Origin: an uncultured Lachnospiraceae bacterium
Lineage (GTDB): Bacteria; Bacillota; Clostridia; Lachnospirales; Lachnospiraceae
NCBI GenBank assembly: GCA_902786515.1
Contig: CADADA010000021.1
Coordinates: 1 to 48,993, forward strand
DNA length: 48,993 nt
Direction of reading: 5' to 3'
Shown piece by piece: positions 23,993 to 33,613 of the stretch (positions are counted from its first letter, which is position 1; each line of letters starts with the position of its first letter). The position numbers were made by a program, and so were the translations under genes. The notes beneath the pieces are model-generated. The model did no database searches. It had not been told where the DNA came from and worked only from the letters and a program-made list of their open reading frames with translations.

Positions 23993-26293
23993 ATCAGTTA
24001 CCTCTTCTTTCTTTGTATTATAATTTATTTTTTTATCTTTTTTATTGCCATATATTGCAAAAAAATTCAATCTGAGTGCATTACTAATCACACAAAAGCT
24101 TGATAAGCTCATGGCTGCAGCTCCAAACATAGGGTGAAGCTTCCATCCAAATATAGGATACCACAATCCTGCCGCCAATGGTATACCTATAATGTTATAA
24201 CAGAAAGCCCAGAATAAATTTTCCCGTATATTTCTTAACGTAGCCCGGCTGAGCCTTATCGCTGCGGGAACATCACTAAGACTGCTCTTCATAAGTACAA
24301 TATCGGCCGCGTCTATCGCAACATCTGTTCCCCGGCCTATCGCCATTCCGATATCTGCTGAAGTAAGAGCCGGTGCATCATTAATACCGTCCCCCACCAT
24401 AATGACTCTTCCCTGCTCCTTTAATTTTCTTATAACCTTTTCTTTTCCATCCGGCAATACTTCCGCTTCTACCTCATCAACACCGGCACTTTTTCCAATC
24501 GCTTCAGCAGTAAGGCGGTTATCACCGGTAAGCATTACCACTCTCATTCCCATATTTTTCAATTCCAGTACTGCTTTTTGACTTTCTTCCTTCATCACGT
24601 CAGCTACTGCAATCATTCCTGCAAACTTGTTACCAATACTAAAAAATAATGGTGTTTTGCCCTCATTTGCCAATTCTTCTGAGAGTTTTTTTGTATTCCC
24701 GTCAATCGTTACAAACGTTTCTATAAAACTCTGTTTTCCTCCGGCAAGTATCTTATCTTCCAACACACCGGTCAGTCCGTTTCCTACTTTTGCTTCAAAT
24801 TCTTTTATCTCATACGTTTCAATGTGTTCATCCTGACATTTTGACGTAATTGCATTTGCCAGAGGATGTTCACTTTTCTGTTCAAGTGAATATGCAATAC
24901 GCAAAAATTCTTCTCTGTCATAGCCCTCTGCCGGATAGATATCCGTCACCTTCGGAACGCCTTCAGTTATAGTACCGGTTTTATCAAGAACCACAATATC
25001 TGCTTTTCCTGTTATCTCCAGACTTTCTGATGTCTTAAATAGTATTCCGTTTTTAGCTCCCCTTCCGTTTCCAACCATTATGGCAACCGGAGTCGCAAGC
25101 CCAAGCGCACACGGACAACTGATAACCAGTACTGAAATTCCTCTAGTAATGGCAAAACCCACACTTTCACCTGCAATAAGCCATATTATCACAGTAATAA
25201 GTGCAACCGCAAGTACAACCGGTACAAAAATTCCTGATACTCTATCTGCTATCTTGGCAATCGGTGCCTTTGTGGCTGCCGCATCAGTCACCATTTTTAT
25301 AATCTGAGAAAATGCGGTATCATCTCCCACACCGGTTGCCTCACATTTGATAAATCCTGACTGGTTTATGGTCACGGCTGATACTGAATCACCTGTCTTC
25401 TTATCCACCGGAATACTCTCACCAGTCAGTGAAGATTCATTGACAGATGTTATTCCCTCAATGATTATTCCGTCTGCAGGAATACTTTCTCCCGGTCTTA
25501 CAACAAATATATCACCCTTTTTAACCTTTTCGCTACCTACTTCTTTCTCCTCGCCGTCTACAATAATGTTGGCAGTTCCGGGAGAAAGTTTTATCAGGCT
25601 TTTAACGGCATCCGTGGTCCTGCCTTTTGAATACGATTCAAGAAGCTTACCTACTGTTATCAGCGTAAGTATCATGGCTGCCGACTCAAAATAAAACTCA
25701 TTCATATACTCAGAGACTTTTCCTGCATTTCCATTCATGGCAGCGTCAGTCATCATAAGCAGCGAAAATACGCTGTACACAAAGGATACTCCTGAACCCA
25801 TTGCCACCAGCGTATCCATATTAGGTGCTCCTGACACTATCCCCTTCCATCCGTTAATAAAAAACTTCTGGTTTACAATCATCACCAATGCTGACAAAAG
25901 CATTTCACAGATGCCGACAGCCACATGATTACCGGCTAAAAAAGGCGGCAGTGGAAAGTTCCACATCATATGCCCCATCGACATATACATGAGCGGAAGT
26001 AAAAATACCAGTGATGCTATCAGCCTTTTTACTATATTTTCCGTTTCTCTGTCCTGTATATCATCCGATGATTTTTCTTTTTCTTTTTGTCCTTTTAAAC
26101 TTGCTCCGTAACCGGCTTTTTCAACTGCTCTAATAATATCATTTGAATCAGCATTTCCCTCTACTCCCATTGAATTCGTAAGCAGACTTACCGAACATGA
26201 TGTTACACCATCAACTTTACTAACCACCTTCTCTACTCTTGCGCTGCAGGCAGCGCAGCTCATCCCCGTAACTGTATATTGTTCCAACCTCAA
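23783..26293 (-). CDS. copA: Copper-exporting P1B-type ATPase with C-terminal CopZ-like domain
   Basis: 836 residues. An N-terminal HMA domain with MSCAACS, eight membrane helices, the TGES actuator loop, the CPC metal site in ISCPCALG (~392), DKTGT phosphorylation motif (~437) and GDGINDAP are all present. After the last helix come ~25 linker residues and a second HMA domain with MMCGHCEAR, in an unusual C-terminal position. The start is a TTG: either 26293, or 26287 which is better spaced from AAGGTGA. It begins only 12 nt after the spoVAC stop with no terminator between, so it should be on the spoVA transcript. No CsoR or CopY-type regulator is near. Confidence 0.93.
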   Translation of the reverse strand: MRLEQYTVTGMSCAACSARVEKVVSKVDGVTSCSVSLLTNSMGVEGNADSNDIIRAVEKAGYGASLKGQKEKEKSSDDIQDRETENIVKRLIASLVFLLPLMYMSMGHMMWNFPLPPFLAGNHVAVGICEMLLSALVMIVNQKFFINGWKGIVSGAPNMDTLVAMGSGVSFVYSVFSLLMMTDAAMNGNAGKVSEYMNEFYFESAAMILTLITVGKLLESYSKGRTTDAVKSLIKLSPGTANIIVDGEEKEVGSEKVKKGDIFVVRPGESIPADGIIIEGITSVNESSLTGESIPVDKKTGDSVSAVTINQSGFIKCEATGVGDDTAFSQIIKMVTDAAATKAPIAKIADRVSGIFVPVVLAVALITVIIWLIAGESVGFAITRGISVLVISCPCALGLATPVAIMVGNGRGAKNGILFKTSESLEITGKADIVVLDKTGTITEGVPKVTDIYPAEGYDREEFLRIAYSLEQKSEHPLANAITSKCQDEHIETYEIKEFEAKVGNGLTGVLEDKILAGGKQSFIETFVTIDGNTKKLSEELANEGKTPLFFSIGNKFAGMIAVADVMKEESQKAVLELKNMGMRVVMLTGDNRLTAEAIGKSAGVDEVEAEVLPDGKEKVIRKLKEQGRVIMVGDGINDAPALTSADIGMAIGRGTDVAIDAADIVLMKSSLSDVPAAIRLSRATLRNIRENLFWAFCYNIIGIPLAAGLWYPIFGWKLHPMFGAAAMSLSSFCVISNALRLNFFAIYGNKKDKKINYNTKKEEVTDMEKMMEIEGMMCGHCEARVKKCLEAIPQVKEAVVSHEKNSAVVTLSEAVDDDVLRKAVEDNDYKVLSIR

Positions 26294-26305
26294 TCACCTT
26301 TTCTA

Positions 26306-26773
26306 TCATAATGTTTGTGTAATCCAGTATAATATTCCCAGACACCAGCTGCTGAAAATTCCGTACAGAATGACAGGACCGGCTATCGTAAAAATCTTGC
26401 ATCCGATTCCAAACACCTGTCCTTCGACTTTATACTCAAGTGCAGGTGCAACAACCGAATTAGCAAAACCAGTTATCGGGACCAGAGCACCGGCACCACC
26501 GTATTTACCAATTTTAGGGTATATATTCAGTCCTGTCAACAAAACTGTCAAACCGATGAGGACTACATTTGTCCATCCGGCAGCCACAACTTTATCAACT
26601 CCGAAATTCATAACCGCATTGTTAATAATCTGACCTATAAGACAAATCATTCCTCCTACCAGAAATGCATTTAGCATATTCTTCGGCATAGATGTGGTCG
26701 GTGTAACCGATTTAACGTACCTGTCATAATTTTCCTTTTCTACAGCCTCTATATGCTCTACATAATTCTTCAT
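26306..26773 (-). CDS. spoVAC: Stage V sporulation protein AC
   Basis: 155-residue membrane subunit of the SpoVA channel, in Bacillus the mechanosensitive component. Four to five hydrophobic segments; blocks FLVGGMICLIGQ and YGGAGALVPITGFANS are characteristic. GGGAGG lies 9 nt before the ATG. It follows spoVAB by 22 nt. In the usual order spoVAD comes next; here copA does. Confidence 0.96.
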   Translation of the reverse strand: MKNYVEHIEAVEKENYDRYVKSVTPTTSMPKNMLNAFLVGGMICLIGQIINNAVMNFGVDKVVAAGWTNVVLIGLTVLLTGLNIYPKIGKYGGAGALVPITGFANSVVAPALEYKVEGQVFGIGCKIFTIAGPVILYGIFSSWCLGILYWITQTL

Positions 26774-26795
26774 AAATTGAATCCTCCCTTATATT

Positions 26796-27200
26796 CTATA
26801 ACAAAAAATAGATTAATGCACCTGTCATTTTACCAAATGCTATGGCATATACAAGATATTTAAGTCCCTTTTTTAAACGCATCCTTCCCCAGAATACTGC
26901 TATGGAATTCAGTGTCTCCGCTAATGCCATTACTATACATCCCACAAATATTCCCGTTGCGGTGCCATATAATACTCCCAGTCCTGTTTTAACCGGCATG
27001 GGTATCATGAAAATGCTTAGTAATCCTCCGGCAATACCCCCGGCAACCAACACATTCTCAAATAAGCTGATATATTCTCCACATCTTGCATTTCCCGCAA
27101 TTCTGTTAAATATTCCTATTGATGTCAAAAAGGAAAAAACTGCCGCGGATACTACTCCTCCTGCTGATATACCTATTACACATAATATTACCTCCTTCAT
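26796..27200 (-). CDS. spoVAB: Stage V sporulation protein AB
   Basis: 134 residues from the ATG at 27200 (MKEVILCVIGIS). Its ribosome site GGAGG is the last codons of spoVAA and the ATG lies 1 nt after the spoVAA stop, so translation is coupled. Four hydrophobic helices with AGGIAGGLLSIFMIP and KTGLGVLYGTATGIFVG match SpoVAB. A membrane protein of the forespore channel complex. Confidence 0.93.
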   Translation of the reverse strand: MKEVILCVIGISAGGVVSAAVFSFLTSIGIFNRIAGNARCGEYISLFENVLVAGGIAGGLLSIFMIPMPVKTGLGVLYGTATGIFVGCIVMALAETLNSIAVFWGRMRLKKGLKYLVYAIAFGKMTGALIYFLL

Positions 27201-27201
27201 C

Positions 27202-27822
27202 TCATCCTCCATAGTCATGGTTTTTTTCAGAATTTTGCAAAATTACCGCATCATTTACGGTGTCTTCGTATGTCTGCATTTCAATTTCTAACGGAGAAAT
27301 CGTATTTGACTTTTTACATATTCCGAGCTTACCATAAAAAATGATAATCCCCAGTGCAAGTCCAATGGAATAGGAAATTTCTATGATATTGTTTCCTTTC
27401 GAAAATGACATCATGCCATACATTCTTTCAAATAAACTGTTGATTCCGACATCCTCATGGAATGACATGATTGAAAACGCTGCACCAAAAAAAACAATAA
27501 TGCATATTGAAGCTACCTTCATAGACTGTAACCATGGTTTTGCTTCCCTTATTCTGTTATATTCAAGTATCAGTTCGCTTTCACCCAGATTGATTACCAA
27601 TACGTTCCCACAGTTTGTCAATATGATTTTTATAACGTCAAATACAGATATAACATATTTTTCTCCTGCATCTTTACTGAAGGTATATATCTGTAATTTT
27701 TTTACTTTATCTTCGAGTTTTTTATTGCTGCTGCATACATCAAATGCATCTTCGATTTTTACGATTTTGTTCTGTGACAATACCGATTTTTCCGAATTTA
27801 AATAGATGATTCCAAATTCCAT
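27202..27822 (-). CDS. spoVAA: Stage V sporulation protein AA
   Basis: 206 residues from the ATG at 27822 (MEFGIIYLNSE), preceded by GGGGAGG at 5 nt; the frame to 27843 starts before that site. The N-terminal ~95 residues form a soluble domain with repeated Lys/Asp-rich strands, then two membrane segments (~106-125 and ~150-170). Less conserved than the other SpoVA proteins; the call rests on shape and on being immediately upstream of spoVAB-AC. Confidence 0.88.
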   Translation of the reverse strand: MEFGIIYLNSEKSVLSQNKIVKIEDAFDVCSSNKKLEDKVKKLQIYTFSKDAGEKYVISVFDVIKIILTNCGNVLVINLGESELILEYNRIREAKPWLQSMKVASICIIVFFGAAFSIMSFHEDVGINSLFERMYGMMSFSKGNNIIEISYSIGLALGIIIFYGKLGICKKSNTISPLEIEMQTYEDTVNDAVILQNSEKNHDYGG

Positions 27823-27842
27823 TTTTACCTCCCCGTTTATCA

Positions 27843-27871
27843 TATTCTGTGTTATTTTTCATAAATTATTC
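27843..27871 (-). promoter_or_regulatory. Possible SigG promoter of spoVAA
   Basis: GAATA (27871-27867) and CAGAATA (27849-27843), 17 bp apart on the minus strand, approximate the SigG consensus (-35 GHATR, -10 CATNHTA) with one mismatch. It lies between the upstream receptor gene's terminator and the spoVAA ribosome site, where a forespore promoter is expected. Confidence 0.4.
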
Positions 27872-27883
27872 CATAAAAGAAAT

Positions 27884-27915
27884 TGCCACTTTAAGATTTT
27901 CATCCTAAAGTGGCA
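27884..27915 (-). terminator. Terminator of the chemotaxis-receptor gene
   Basis: Perfect 10-bp stem TGCCACTTTA/TAAAGTGGCA (27884-27893 with 27906-27915), followed on the minus strand by ATTTCTTTT. It lies 17 nt after the stop codon and separates the receptor gene from spoVAA. Confidence 0.85.
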
Positions 27916-27931
27916 GCCCCAATTTTCGATT

Positions 27932-30304
27932 CTATTCTTCCGGTGTTTCTTCTTCGAATGTCTCTTCTTCAAGTTCTTCTTCAAATGATTCTTGTTCCGG
28001 TGCTTCTTCCGATGTCTCTTCTTCGAATGTCTCTTCTTCCGGTACTTCTTCGAATGTCTCTTCTTCCGGCGCTTCTTCTGTAATATCTTCTATTACTTCG
28101 CTTGTGATTTTGAACACCTTTACAGTCTCATCCAAATCTTCTGCATCACTTACAAGTGAATGTACTGCCTGATTCAATACTTCCACTGCCTTCAACTGCT
28201 CTTCAGCATTTCTGCTAAGTGTCACTGATGATGCCTCAGTCTCATTTGATGTGGCAGATATACTTGCAATAGCCTCAAGAGTATCATTCTTAGCGTTCTC
28301 AATTCCGTCAATACTCTTAGATATAACATCAAGATTTAATACAAGATTTGCAACCTGCTCTTTAACACTCTTAAATACATCTATAGTCTCATCAAGAGCC
28401 TCCTGCTGATATTTTACAACGCCCTGTGCTTTTGATGCAGTTTCTATCGTTTCAGTCATACGCTTCTGGATATTCGTAATAATACCGTTAATTTTCTTAC
28501 CTGCTGCCGCAGACTGCTCGGCAAGATTCCTGATTTCATCAGATACAACCGCAAATCCTCTTCCGGCTTCTCCTGCCCTTGATGCCTCAATACTTGCATT
28601 CAATGATAACAGATTTGTTTGTTTTGCAATATCATTAATAGTGCTGAGAATACCGGCAACAGCCTCTGTCTCTCTGTGCAGGTCATTGATGTTCTCAATT
28701 ACTACCTCGGTAATATTAGTAGTATCAATAACTCTTTCATTTAATTCATTTATAATAACCATTCCATTGTCGATGCTAACCTGTGCATCTGATGCAACCT
28801 TGCTGATTTCGCCCGTACTATCATGAACGTCACCAATCTTTTCTGCGAGTGAAGACATTTCCGCAAGGCAGCTTTCTGTATCATTCGACTGCTGTATGAT
28901 TCCGGCTTCGATATCTCCTACAGATGAAGTAATATCCTGAGTTGCCTTTAAAAGTACTTCTGAAATATTACCAACTTTGTTAGCTGAATCCTGAACCTCT
29001 CCACTTACATGTGCCATCTTCAGAATAATACTCTTGACACTCACAATCATGTTCATAATATTGCCGGAAAGAATTGAAAATTCATCTTTTCTTCTCATTA
29101 CAATCGAGCCTGTCAGATCACCTTCTGCCGTCTGCTTCATTACAACATTTACTTTCTTAATCGCCTTTGAAATGCCTGATGCAAAGACAGAACCTAAAAC
29201 TACAGCGATAACAAAACATAAAATAACAGTTACAATAATAAATCCACCTATATCATTGGCATCCTCAATGATTTCTTCCCTGGGAACAAGGGCACATACC
29301 ATTCCGTTGCCCTCTTCAATCTTAGCATATACAAACAAATATTTTTCATGGTCATACGTAACGTATTTGTAGCCACTCTCTTCGCTATCCATAACTCCGT
29401 CGTAAAAACTGCATTTTGTAATATCGAAATCATCAGATCCGCTCACTACCTGCTTCCCATCGCCTGTTACAAACACTTTAATACTTTCTTTTCCAACAGA
29501 TGCATCATCAAGAATTTCCTGAATAAAATCTGTTTTTACATCTATCAGAACATAACCGTTTGGCCTGTTTCTGGAATCATTCAGCACCTTCACATAAGTC
29601 ATGGCATACTCATCCGATGATGTATTTATCAACTCATCAATGGAACTGTGATTTGATATCCATGCCGAACCGTTATAGTCAACTGTTGCCACCTCATCAG
29701 AGGAAGCAAATGCCTCATACACATCCGCATCAAGCAGTCCCTCCTGAGAACAAGCCTGTCCGCTTTTTGCAAATGTAACTACATTACGGATATACCTGTC
29801 TGCGGTTGACTCGCTGCTGATTGTCGCTTTTACGGCGATTCTTTGTCTTCTGTACAAATCCGAATTCACATCAGCGGATCCGGTATAATATTCTATCAAA
29901 TCGTCATTAACCGTAATTCTTGTGGCGGACAATTCTATGTTTTCAAATCCAAGCTGAAAATACTCTTTCAAGGTCTCAACGCTGGTACTTGTAAGTCTCT
30001 CTGTATTCTCAGTAAGACCTGCTCTTGATTTACTATAAATCATTATACCAACAAATATAAATAAAAGTGCCGGTGCCAGAAATGCCGCTATCAGCTTGAC
30101 CTTAATTCCCTGAAATCCCTTTATTCTGGTGATGTAGCCCTTTCCCTTTGCGGATTCATCCAGTCTTTTATCCCGTTCATCAAGATAAACACCTATCTTC
30201 CTAATCAGACCTTTTATCCCTCCTGAGGCTTTAGTCGCAAGCTGCTTTATTTTATTCGCTCCGCTTTTACTTTTCACCTTTTTTGTCTTTTTTATCTTTT
30301 TCAT
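27932..30304 (-). CDS. Methyl-accepting chemotaxis protein with acidic tail
   Basis: 790-residue transmembrane sensor. A basic cytoplasmic N-terminus of ~65 residues precedes TM1 (~69-90). A large Cache-like extracellular domain follows, then TM2 (~348-372), HAMP and the coiled-coil signalling domain with the hairpin-tip block [23 protein letters not shown] split over residues ~575-600. The last ~50 residues are a run of Glu-rich EETFEE repeats, not the usual CheR/CheB tether. A TATAAT (30378-30373) lies upstream without a clear -35. It sits between sigF and spoVAA, an unusual place for a chemoreceptor. Confidence 0.93.
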   Translation of the reverse strand: MKKIKKTKKVKSKSGANKIKQLATKASGGIKGLIRKIGVYLDERDKRLDESAKGKGYITRIKGFQGIKVKLIAAFLAPALLFIFVGIMIYSKSRAGLTENTERLTSTSVETLKEYFQLGFENIELSATRITVNDDLIEYYTGSADVNSDLYRRQRIAVKATISSESTADRYIRNVVTFAKSGQACSQEGLLDADVYEAFASSDEVATVDYNGSAWISNHSSIDELINTSSDEYAMTYVKVLNDSRNRPNGYVLIDVKTDFIQEILDDASVGKESIKVFVTGDGKQVVSGSDDFDITKCSFYDGVMDSEESGYKYVTYDHEKYLFVYAKIEEGNGMVCALVPREEIIEDANDIGGFIIVTVILCFVIAVVLGSVFASGISKAIKKVNVVMKQTAEGDLTGSIVMRRKDEFSILSGNIMNMIVSVKSIILKMAHVSGEVQDSANKVGNISEVLLKATQDITSSVGDIEAGIIQQSNDTESCLAEMSSLAEKIGDVHDSTGEISKVASDAQVSIDNGMVIINELNERVIDTTNITEVVIENINDLHRETEAVAGILSTINDIAKQTNLLSLNASIEASRAGEAGRGFAVVSDEIRNLAEQSAAAGKKINGIITNIQKRMTETIETASKAQGVVKYQQEALDETIDVFKSVKEQVANLVLNLDVISKSIDGIENAKNDTLEAIASISATSNETEASSVTLSRNAEEQLKAVEVLNQAVHSLVSDAEDLDETVKVFKITSEVIEDITEEAPEEETFEEVPEEETFEEETSEEAPEQESFEEELEEETFEEETPEE

Positions 30305-30419
30305 ATGTTACACCCACTTTCGCACCATATATCTTCAGTATATTCGGCAATTTTTTCACATTACATAGGTTTATTATACTCTATTTTCATCATAATTACT
30401 ATATTTTTTTGATATAATT

Positions 30420-31187
30420 TTATGTTTTTATGCATTTTTTCCTCATCTCTAACAAAATCTTCTTTTCCATACGGCTAATCTGTACCTGACTGACACCGAA
30501 TATTTTTGCAACCTCGCACTGCGTTTTTTCCTCAAAGTATCTGTACTCTATTAATTTCCTTTCTCTTTCCGTCAATTCCCCCAGAAGCTGTTTTATCATA
30601 ATACTGTCAATCAGCTTTTCCTTTTCATCATCATAATCCGACTGTACTCCTGCCGTTATGCCAATACGATCCCCGGATTTTCCATTTACAATCCTGTCCG
30701 CCATATAGATTTGATTACCGTCACTCTGATATATTGATTTATATATGGATTCTACTTCTGCATTAGCTTCCATGGCCATGACTATTTCCTCTGCCGTTAA
30801 TTCAGTAGCGGCTGCAATCTCCTGTATGGTAGCATCTCTTCCCAGTGTATATGACAGTTTTTCTGATGCCTGCCTTATCTTCCATCCGTTTTCTTTGATT
30901 GTACGGCTTACCTTGACTAATCCGTCATCCCTTAAAAAACGCTTTATTTCCCCGCTTATCATGGGAACCGCATATGTGGAAAACTTTACATTGAATCCGG
31001 TATCAAACTTGTCAATTGCCTTTATAAGTCCTATGCACCCTATTTGAAACAAATCCTGTGCGTCACATCCCCTGTTTAAAAATCTTTTTACAATGCTCCA
31101 TACAAGCCCTACATTTTCTTTTACAATTGTATCCCTTACCTCTTTATCACCATTATGTGCCATATTAATCTGCTCAATGATATCCAT
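30420..31187 (-). CDS. sigF: Forespore sigma factor F
   Basis: 255 residues from the ATG at 31187 (MDIIEQINMAHNGD), preceded by TTGGGGGAAACT; the longer frame overlaps spoIIAB and lacks a site. Region 2 with DLFQIGCIGLIKAIDKFD and FSTYAVPMISGEIKRFLRDD, region 3, and region 4 ending in the helix-turn-helix KIFGVSQVQISRMEKK are complete. Length equals that of Bacillus SigF. Held inactive by SpoIIAB until asymmetric division, then turns on early forespore genes. Last gene of spoIIAA-spoIIAB-sigF. Confidence 0.97.
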   Translation of the reverse strand: MDIIEQINMAHNGDKEVRDTIVKENVGLVWSIVKRFLNRGCDAQDLFQIGCIGLIKAIDKFDTGFNVKFSTYAVPMISGEIKRFLRDDGLVKVSRTIKENGWKIRQASEKLSYTLGRDATIQEIAAATELTAEEIVMAMEANAEVESIYKSIYQSDGNQIYMADRIVNGKSGDRIGITAGVQSDYDDEKEKLIDSIMIKQLLGELTERERKLIEYRYFEEKTQCEVAKIFGVSQVQISRMEKKILLEMRKKCIKT

Positions 31188-31216
31188 AGTTTCCCCCAAG
31201 TCCTGCATATGTATTT

Positions 31217-31639
31217 TCAACTAATATTTCCTATCTTTTTGACCATTGTAACTGCTGTTCCCTTATTAACTTCTGATTCCACCTTAAGCTCGTCCATGAA
31301 TATCTCCATAAATGAAAATCCCATTCCGGATCTTTCTTTGTCCCTTTTTGTGGTGTACATAGGTTGTCTTGCTTTCTCTATGTCTTCTATCCCCACTCCT
31401 TCATCTTTTATGTTAATTGTCAGTTCGTTATCTTCAATGGTACATTCTATCCTGATAATTCCATCCTTTTCTTCATATCCGTGTATCACACAGTTTGTTA
31501 CTGCTTCTGAAACCGCAGTTTTTATATCTGATATTTCTTCAAGTGTCGGGTCCAGCCTCGCAGCAAACGCCGACACAATAACCCTTGCCAAACTTTCATT
31601 TTCCGACTTACTTTCAATTTGAACACTTAATGTTTCCAT
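31217..31639 (-). CDS. spoIIAB: Anti-sigma F factor / serine kinase
   Basis: 140 residues from the ATG at 31639 ([10 protein letters not shown]), 7 nt after GGAGGAG; a GTG two codons upstream overlaps that site. GHKL ATPase boxes are visible: N box [15 protein letters not shown]1 DEGVGI, and the later GMGFSFM. It binds SigF, and phosphorylates SpoIIAA. Start of this gene lies 2 nt before the spoIIAA stop, giving translational coupling. Confidence 0.97.
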   Translation of the reverse strand: METLSVQIESKSENESLARVIVSAFAARLDPTLEEISDIKTAVSEAVTNCVIHGYEEKDGIIRIECTIEDNELTINIKDEGVGIEDIEKARQPMYTTKRDKERSGMGFSFMEIFMDELKVESEVNKGTAVTMVKKIGNIS

Positions 31640-31641
31640 AA

Positions 31642-31983
31642 TCACTCCTCCTCTCCTATTACCGACATGGCATCACTCGCCGTGTCATACTGATCTATTA
31701 TTTTAAATAATCCTGAAATGCTAAAAATTCTTTTTATCGATTGGTTCATATTTACTGCGCAAATCTTCCCGCCTATGTTTTCAACCATTTTATACCTTCC
31801 CATTATGACCCCTATCCCTGAGCTGTCCATAAAGTTACTGTTTTCAAAATCGAAAATCACATTTTTTATCTGGTTTTCCATGATTTTCGTATCTGCCATT
31901 TTCTTAATTTTTTCTGCATTATGATGGTCCAAATCGCCATTTACATAAATGATTAATGTATTATTTTTTACTTTTGCCTGCAT
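31642..31983 (-). CDS. spoIIAA: Anti-anti-sigma factor
   Basis: 113-residue STAS-domain protein. The phosphorylated serine is in FMDSSGIGV (Ser54/Ser55). Dephosphorylated SpoIIAA displaces SigF from SpoIIAB. GGGGGA lies 7 nt before the ATG. The region directly upstream is taken up by the 23-bp hairpin (32005-32054), and no SigH promoter consensus is visible there. Confidence 0.96.
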   Translation of the reverse strand: MQAKVKNNTLIIYVNGDLDHHNAEKIKKMADTKIMENQIKNVIFDFENSNFMDSSGIGVIMGRYKMVENIGGKICAVNMNQSIKRIFSISGLFKIIDQYDTASDAMSVIGEEE

Positions 31984-32004
31984 CTATATTCCCCCTTTTC
32001 ATAA

Positions 32005-32054
32005 TTTTACGAAAGAAAAGATGGTACATAAGTACCATCTTTTCTTTCGTAAAA
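32005..32054. repeat. Perfect 23-bp inverted repeat ahead of spoIIAA
   Basis: Arms 32005-32027 and 32032-32054 are exactly complementary (TTTTACGAAAGAAAAG... and back) around a 4-nt ATAA loop. It lies 6 nt after the TPR gene stop and ends 21 nt before the spoIIAA ATG. The arm ends in AAAA/TTTT, not in a clean external T-tract. It may be a terminator for the TPR gene, an RNA-processing site, or a regulatory palindrome of the spoIIA operon. Confidence 0.9.
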
Positions 32055-32060
32055 CCTATA

Positions 32061-33590
32061 TTACATTGCCTGCAGTGCTGCGAGTGAATCCTGTGCTGTC
32101 TTGACAGCCGATGAGCTTCCTCCGGCTGTACTTATCCTGTCAAGAACGCTCTGCATGCCTGCTGTTGCCATCTCTTTATATTCCTGGGCACGATCCGGTT
32201 CTTCCGTCTGCGCTGCCTGATATCTCTTTGTATAAGCATCTCTCAGCTTCTCAATAGCATCCTTATAGTCTATCTCCTGGAAATTATATACAAAACATCT
32301 CTCAAGCTTTCCTGCAACCGTATTAAGTGATTCCACATTTTCCGCTGAATCATACAATGATATTGCCTCCGTATACGCCGCCTTCGCAGCCTCCGTATAT
32401 GATTCATCCTTAATCATGTTACAGATATTCTTGAAGCTTTCTGAATATTTTGCATCAAAATCAGGTGTATTTATCGCCGAAATACCACTAAGGTTATCAG
32501 CACATTCTATATAGCTTTTGCTCTGGAACGCTATATAGGCTGTTATAAGCTTTTCGTAATCGGCAATCATAATGTCCTTTTCGCTGTTTGCATTATCAAT
32601 CTGACCCTGCAATGCCGCTGAATTATCATTAGCTGCTGTCACCTTTGTCTCCAAATCTGAAATCTCAGAATTGAGCCTTGCAATTTCAGAATTCAAATCC
32701 AGCACTTCACTTTTATGAATTGCATTAAGTGTACTGATTCTCGCAGGAGTGAGCAGGAAAAATGTCGCCGCCACACCTATTACGATACCAATAATTACAT
32801 TTAATACAGTAAGTGTTCCACTGTTTGATTCTTTGTATCCGTTGTTCGGAATAATCACATCATATCCGCTTAACGTTTCATTCGCTCCGGTATCAAACTC
32901 AGGCTTGAACCGCTTTCTCGTATCAGTGTATTCTACAGGCTTTTTGCTCTGCGTATCTTTATTTGCGGCCTTCCTGTCAGAATGATGTTCAATCTCCTTT
33001 AGATATCTCTTGCTCAAAATATTGCTGTTATCTATCTTTAAGGATTTCATGATAGGCTTTTTTGCCTTATCGTAATCACCGCGCTTCATATATATCAGTG
33101 CAAGAAGCTGATGTCCCTTTATCAGATTAGGATTGAGGTTCAAAACTTTTTTCAGCTGGATAATAGCAAGATCATCGTTTTCATCTCTCGCATATCCCAG
33201 TGCAACGTTGAACTTTTTAATGGTCTGATTGATTGTATCAAGTCTGTTCGGATTTGACTGAAGCATCTTCATGTATCTGTCAGCCAGATTATTGTCAGAC
33301 TGATAATTCTTGCTGATAACCCACTCAGCCATTGCCTGAACGGCTTCTCCCATCTCAAAATATACCAGTCCCAGTAAATTTCTTGCATCAGTATTTTTCT
33401 TATTGAATTTTATACTTCTCCTCAATAAATCTGCTGCTCCCGACAAATCCCTTATCTGTGCTTTTGCCAGCCCCATATTATAATATGTGTTAGAAAGCTT
33501 CAATACTCTTTTATATACTACCACATTTGCTCCACAGCTGTTGCAAAAGCCATTGTCAGTCAGCACAGAATCACATCTGTAACATCTCAT
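32061..33590 (-). CDS. Zinc-ribbon, TPR and coiled-coil membrane protein
   Basis: 509 residues. The N-terminal CYRCD...CNSCG (Cys3, 6, 16, 19) is a zinc ribbon. TPR-like repeats (~28-200) follow, with two clear units around residues 63-96 and 140-195, then a polar stretch, one membrane segment (~258-280), a coiled coil (~290-340) and a second, outside helical TPR-like region to the end. This shape resembles a family of tetratricopeptide proteins common in Lachnospiraceae whose function is unknown. It follows the 47-residue gene by 23 nt and folC further upstream. Confidence 0.82.
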   Translation of the reverse strand: MRCYRCDSVLTDNGFCNSCGANVVVYKRVLKLSNTYYNMGLAKAQIRDLSGAADLLRRSIKFNKKNTDARNLLGLVYFEMGEAVQAMAEWVISKNYQSDNNLADRYMKMLQSNPNRLDTINQTIKKFNVALGYARDENDDLAIIQLKKVLNLNPNLIKGHQLLALIYMKRGDYDKAKKPIMKSLKIDNSNILSKRYLKEIEHHSDRKAANKDTQSKKPVEYTDTRKRFKPEFDTGANETLSGYDVIIPNNGYKESNSGTLTVLNVIIGIVIGVAATFFLLTPARISTLNAIHKSEVLDLNSEIARLNSEISDLETKVTAANDNSAALQGQIDNANSEKDIMIADYEKLITAYIAFQSKSYIECADNLSGISAINTPDFDAKYSESFKNICNMIKDESYTEAAKAAYTEAISLYDSAENVESLNTVAGKLERCFVYNFQEIDYKDAIEKLRDAYTKRYQAAQTEEPDRAQEYKEMATAGMQSVLDRISTAGGSSSAVKTAQDSLAALQAM

Positions 33591-33613
33591 ATCTTTTCTG
33601 TCTCCATTCCAAA

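Noticed and set aside
31718..31924. Plus-strand hydrophobic frame antisense to spoIIAA
   Set aside because: Shadow of a well-supported gene, without a ribosome site.
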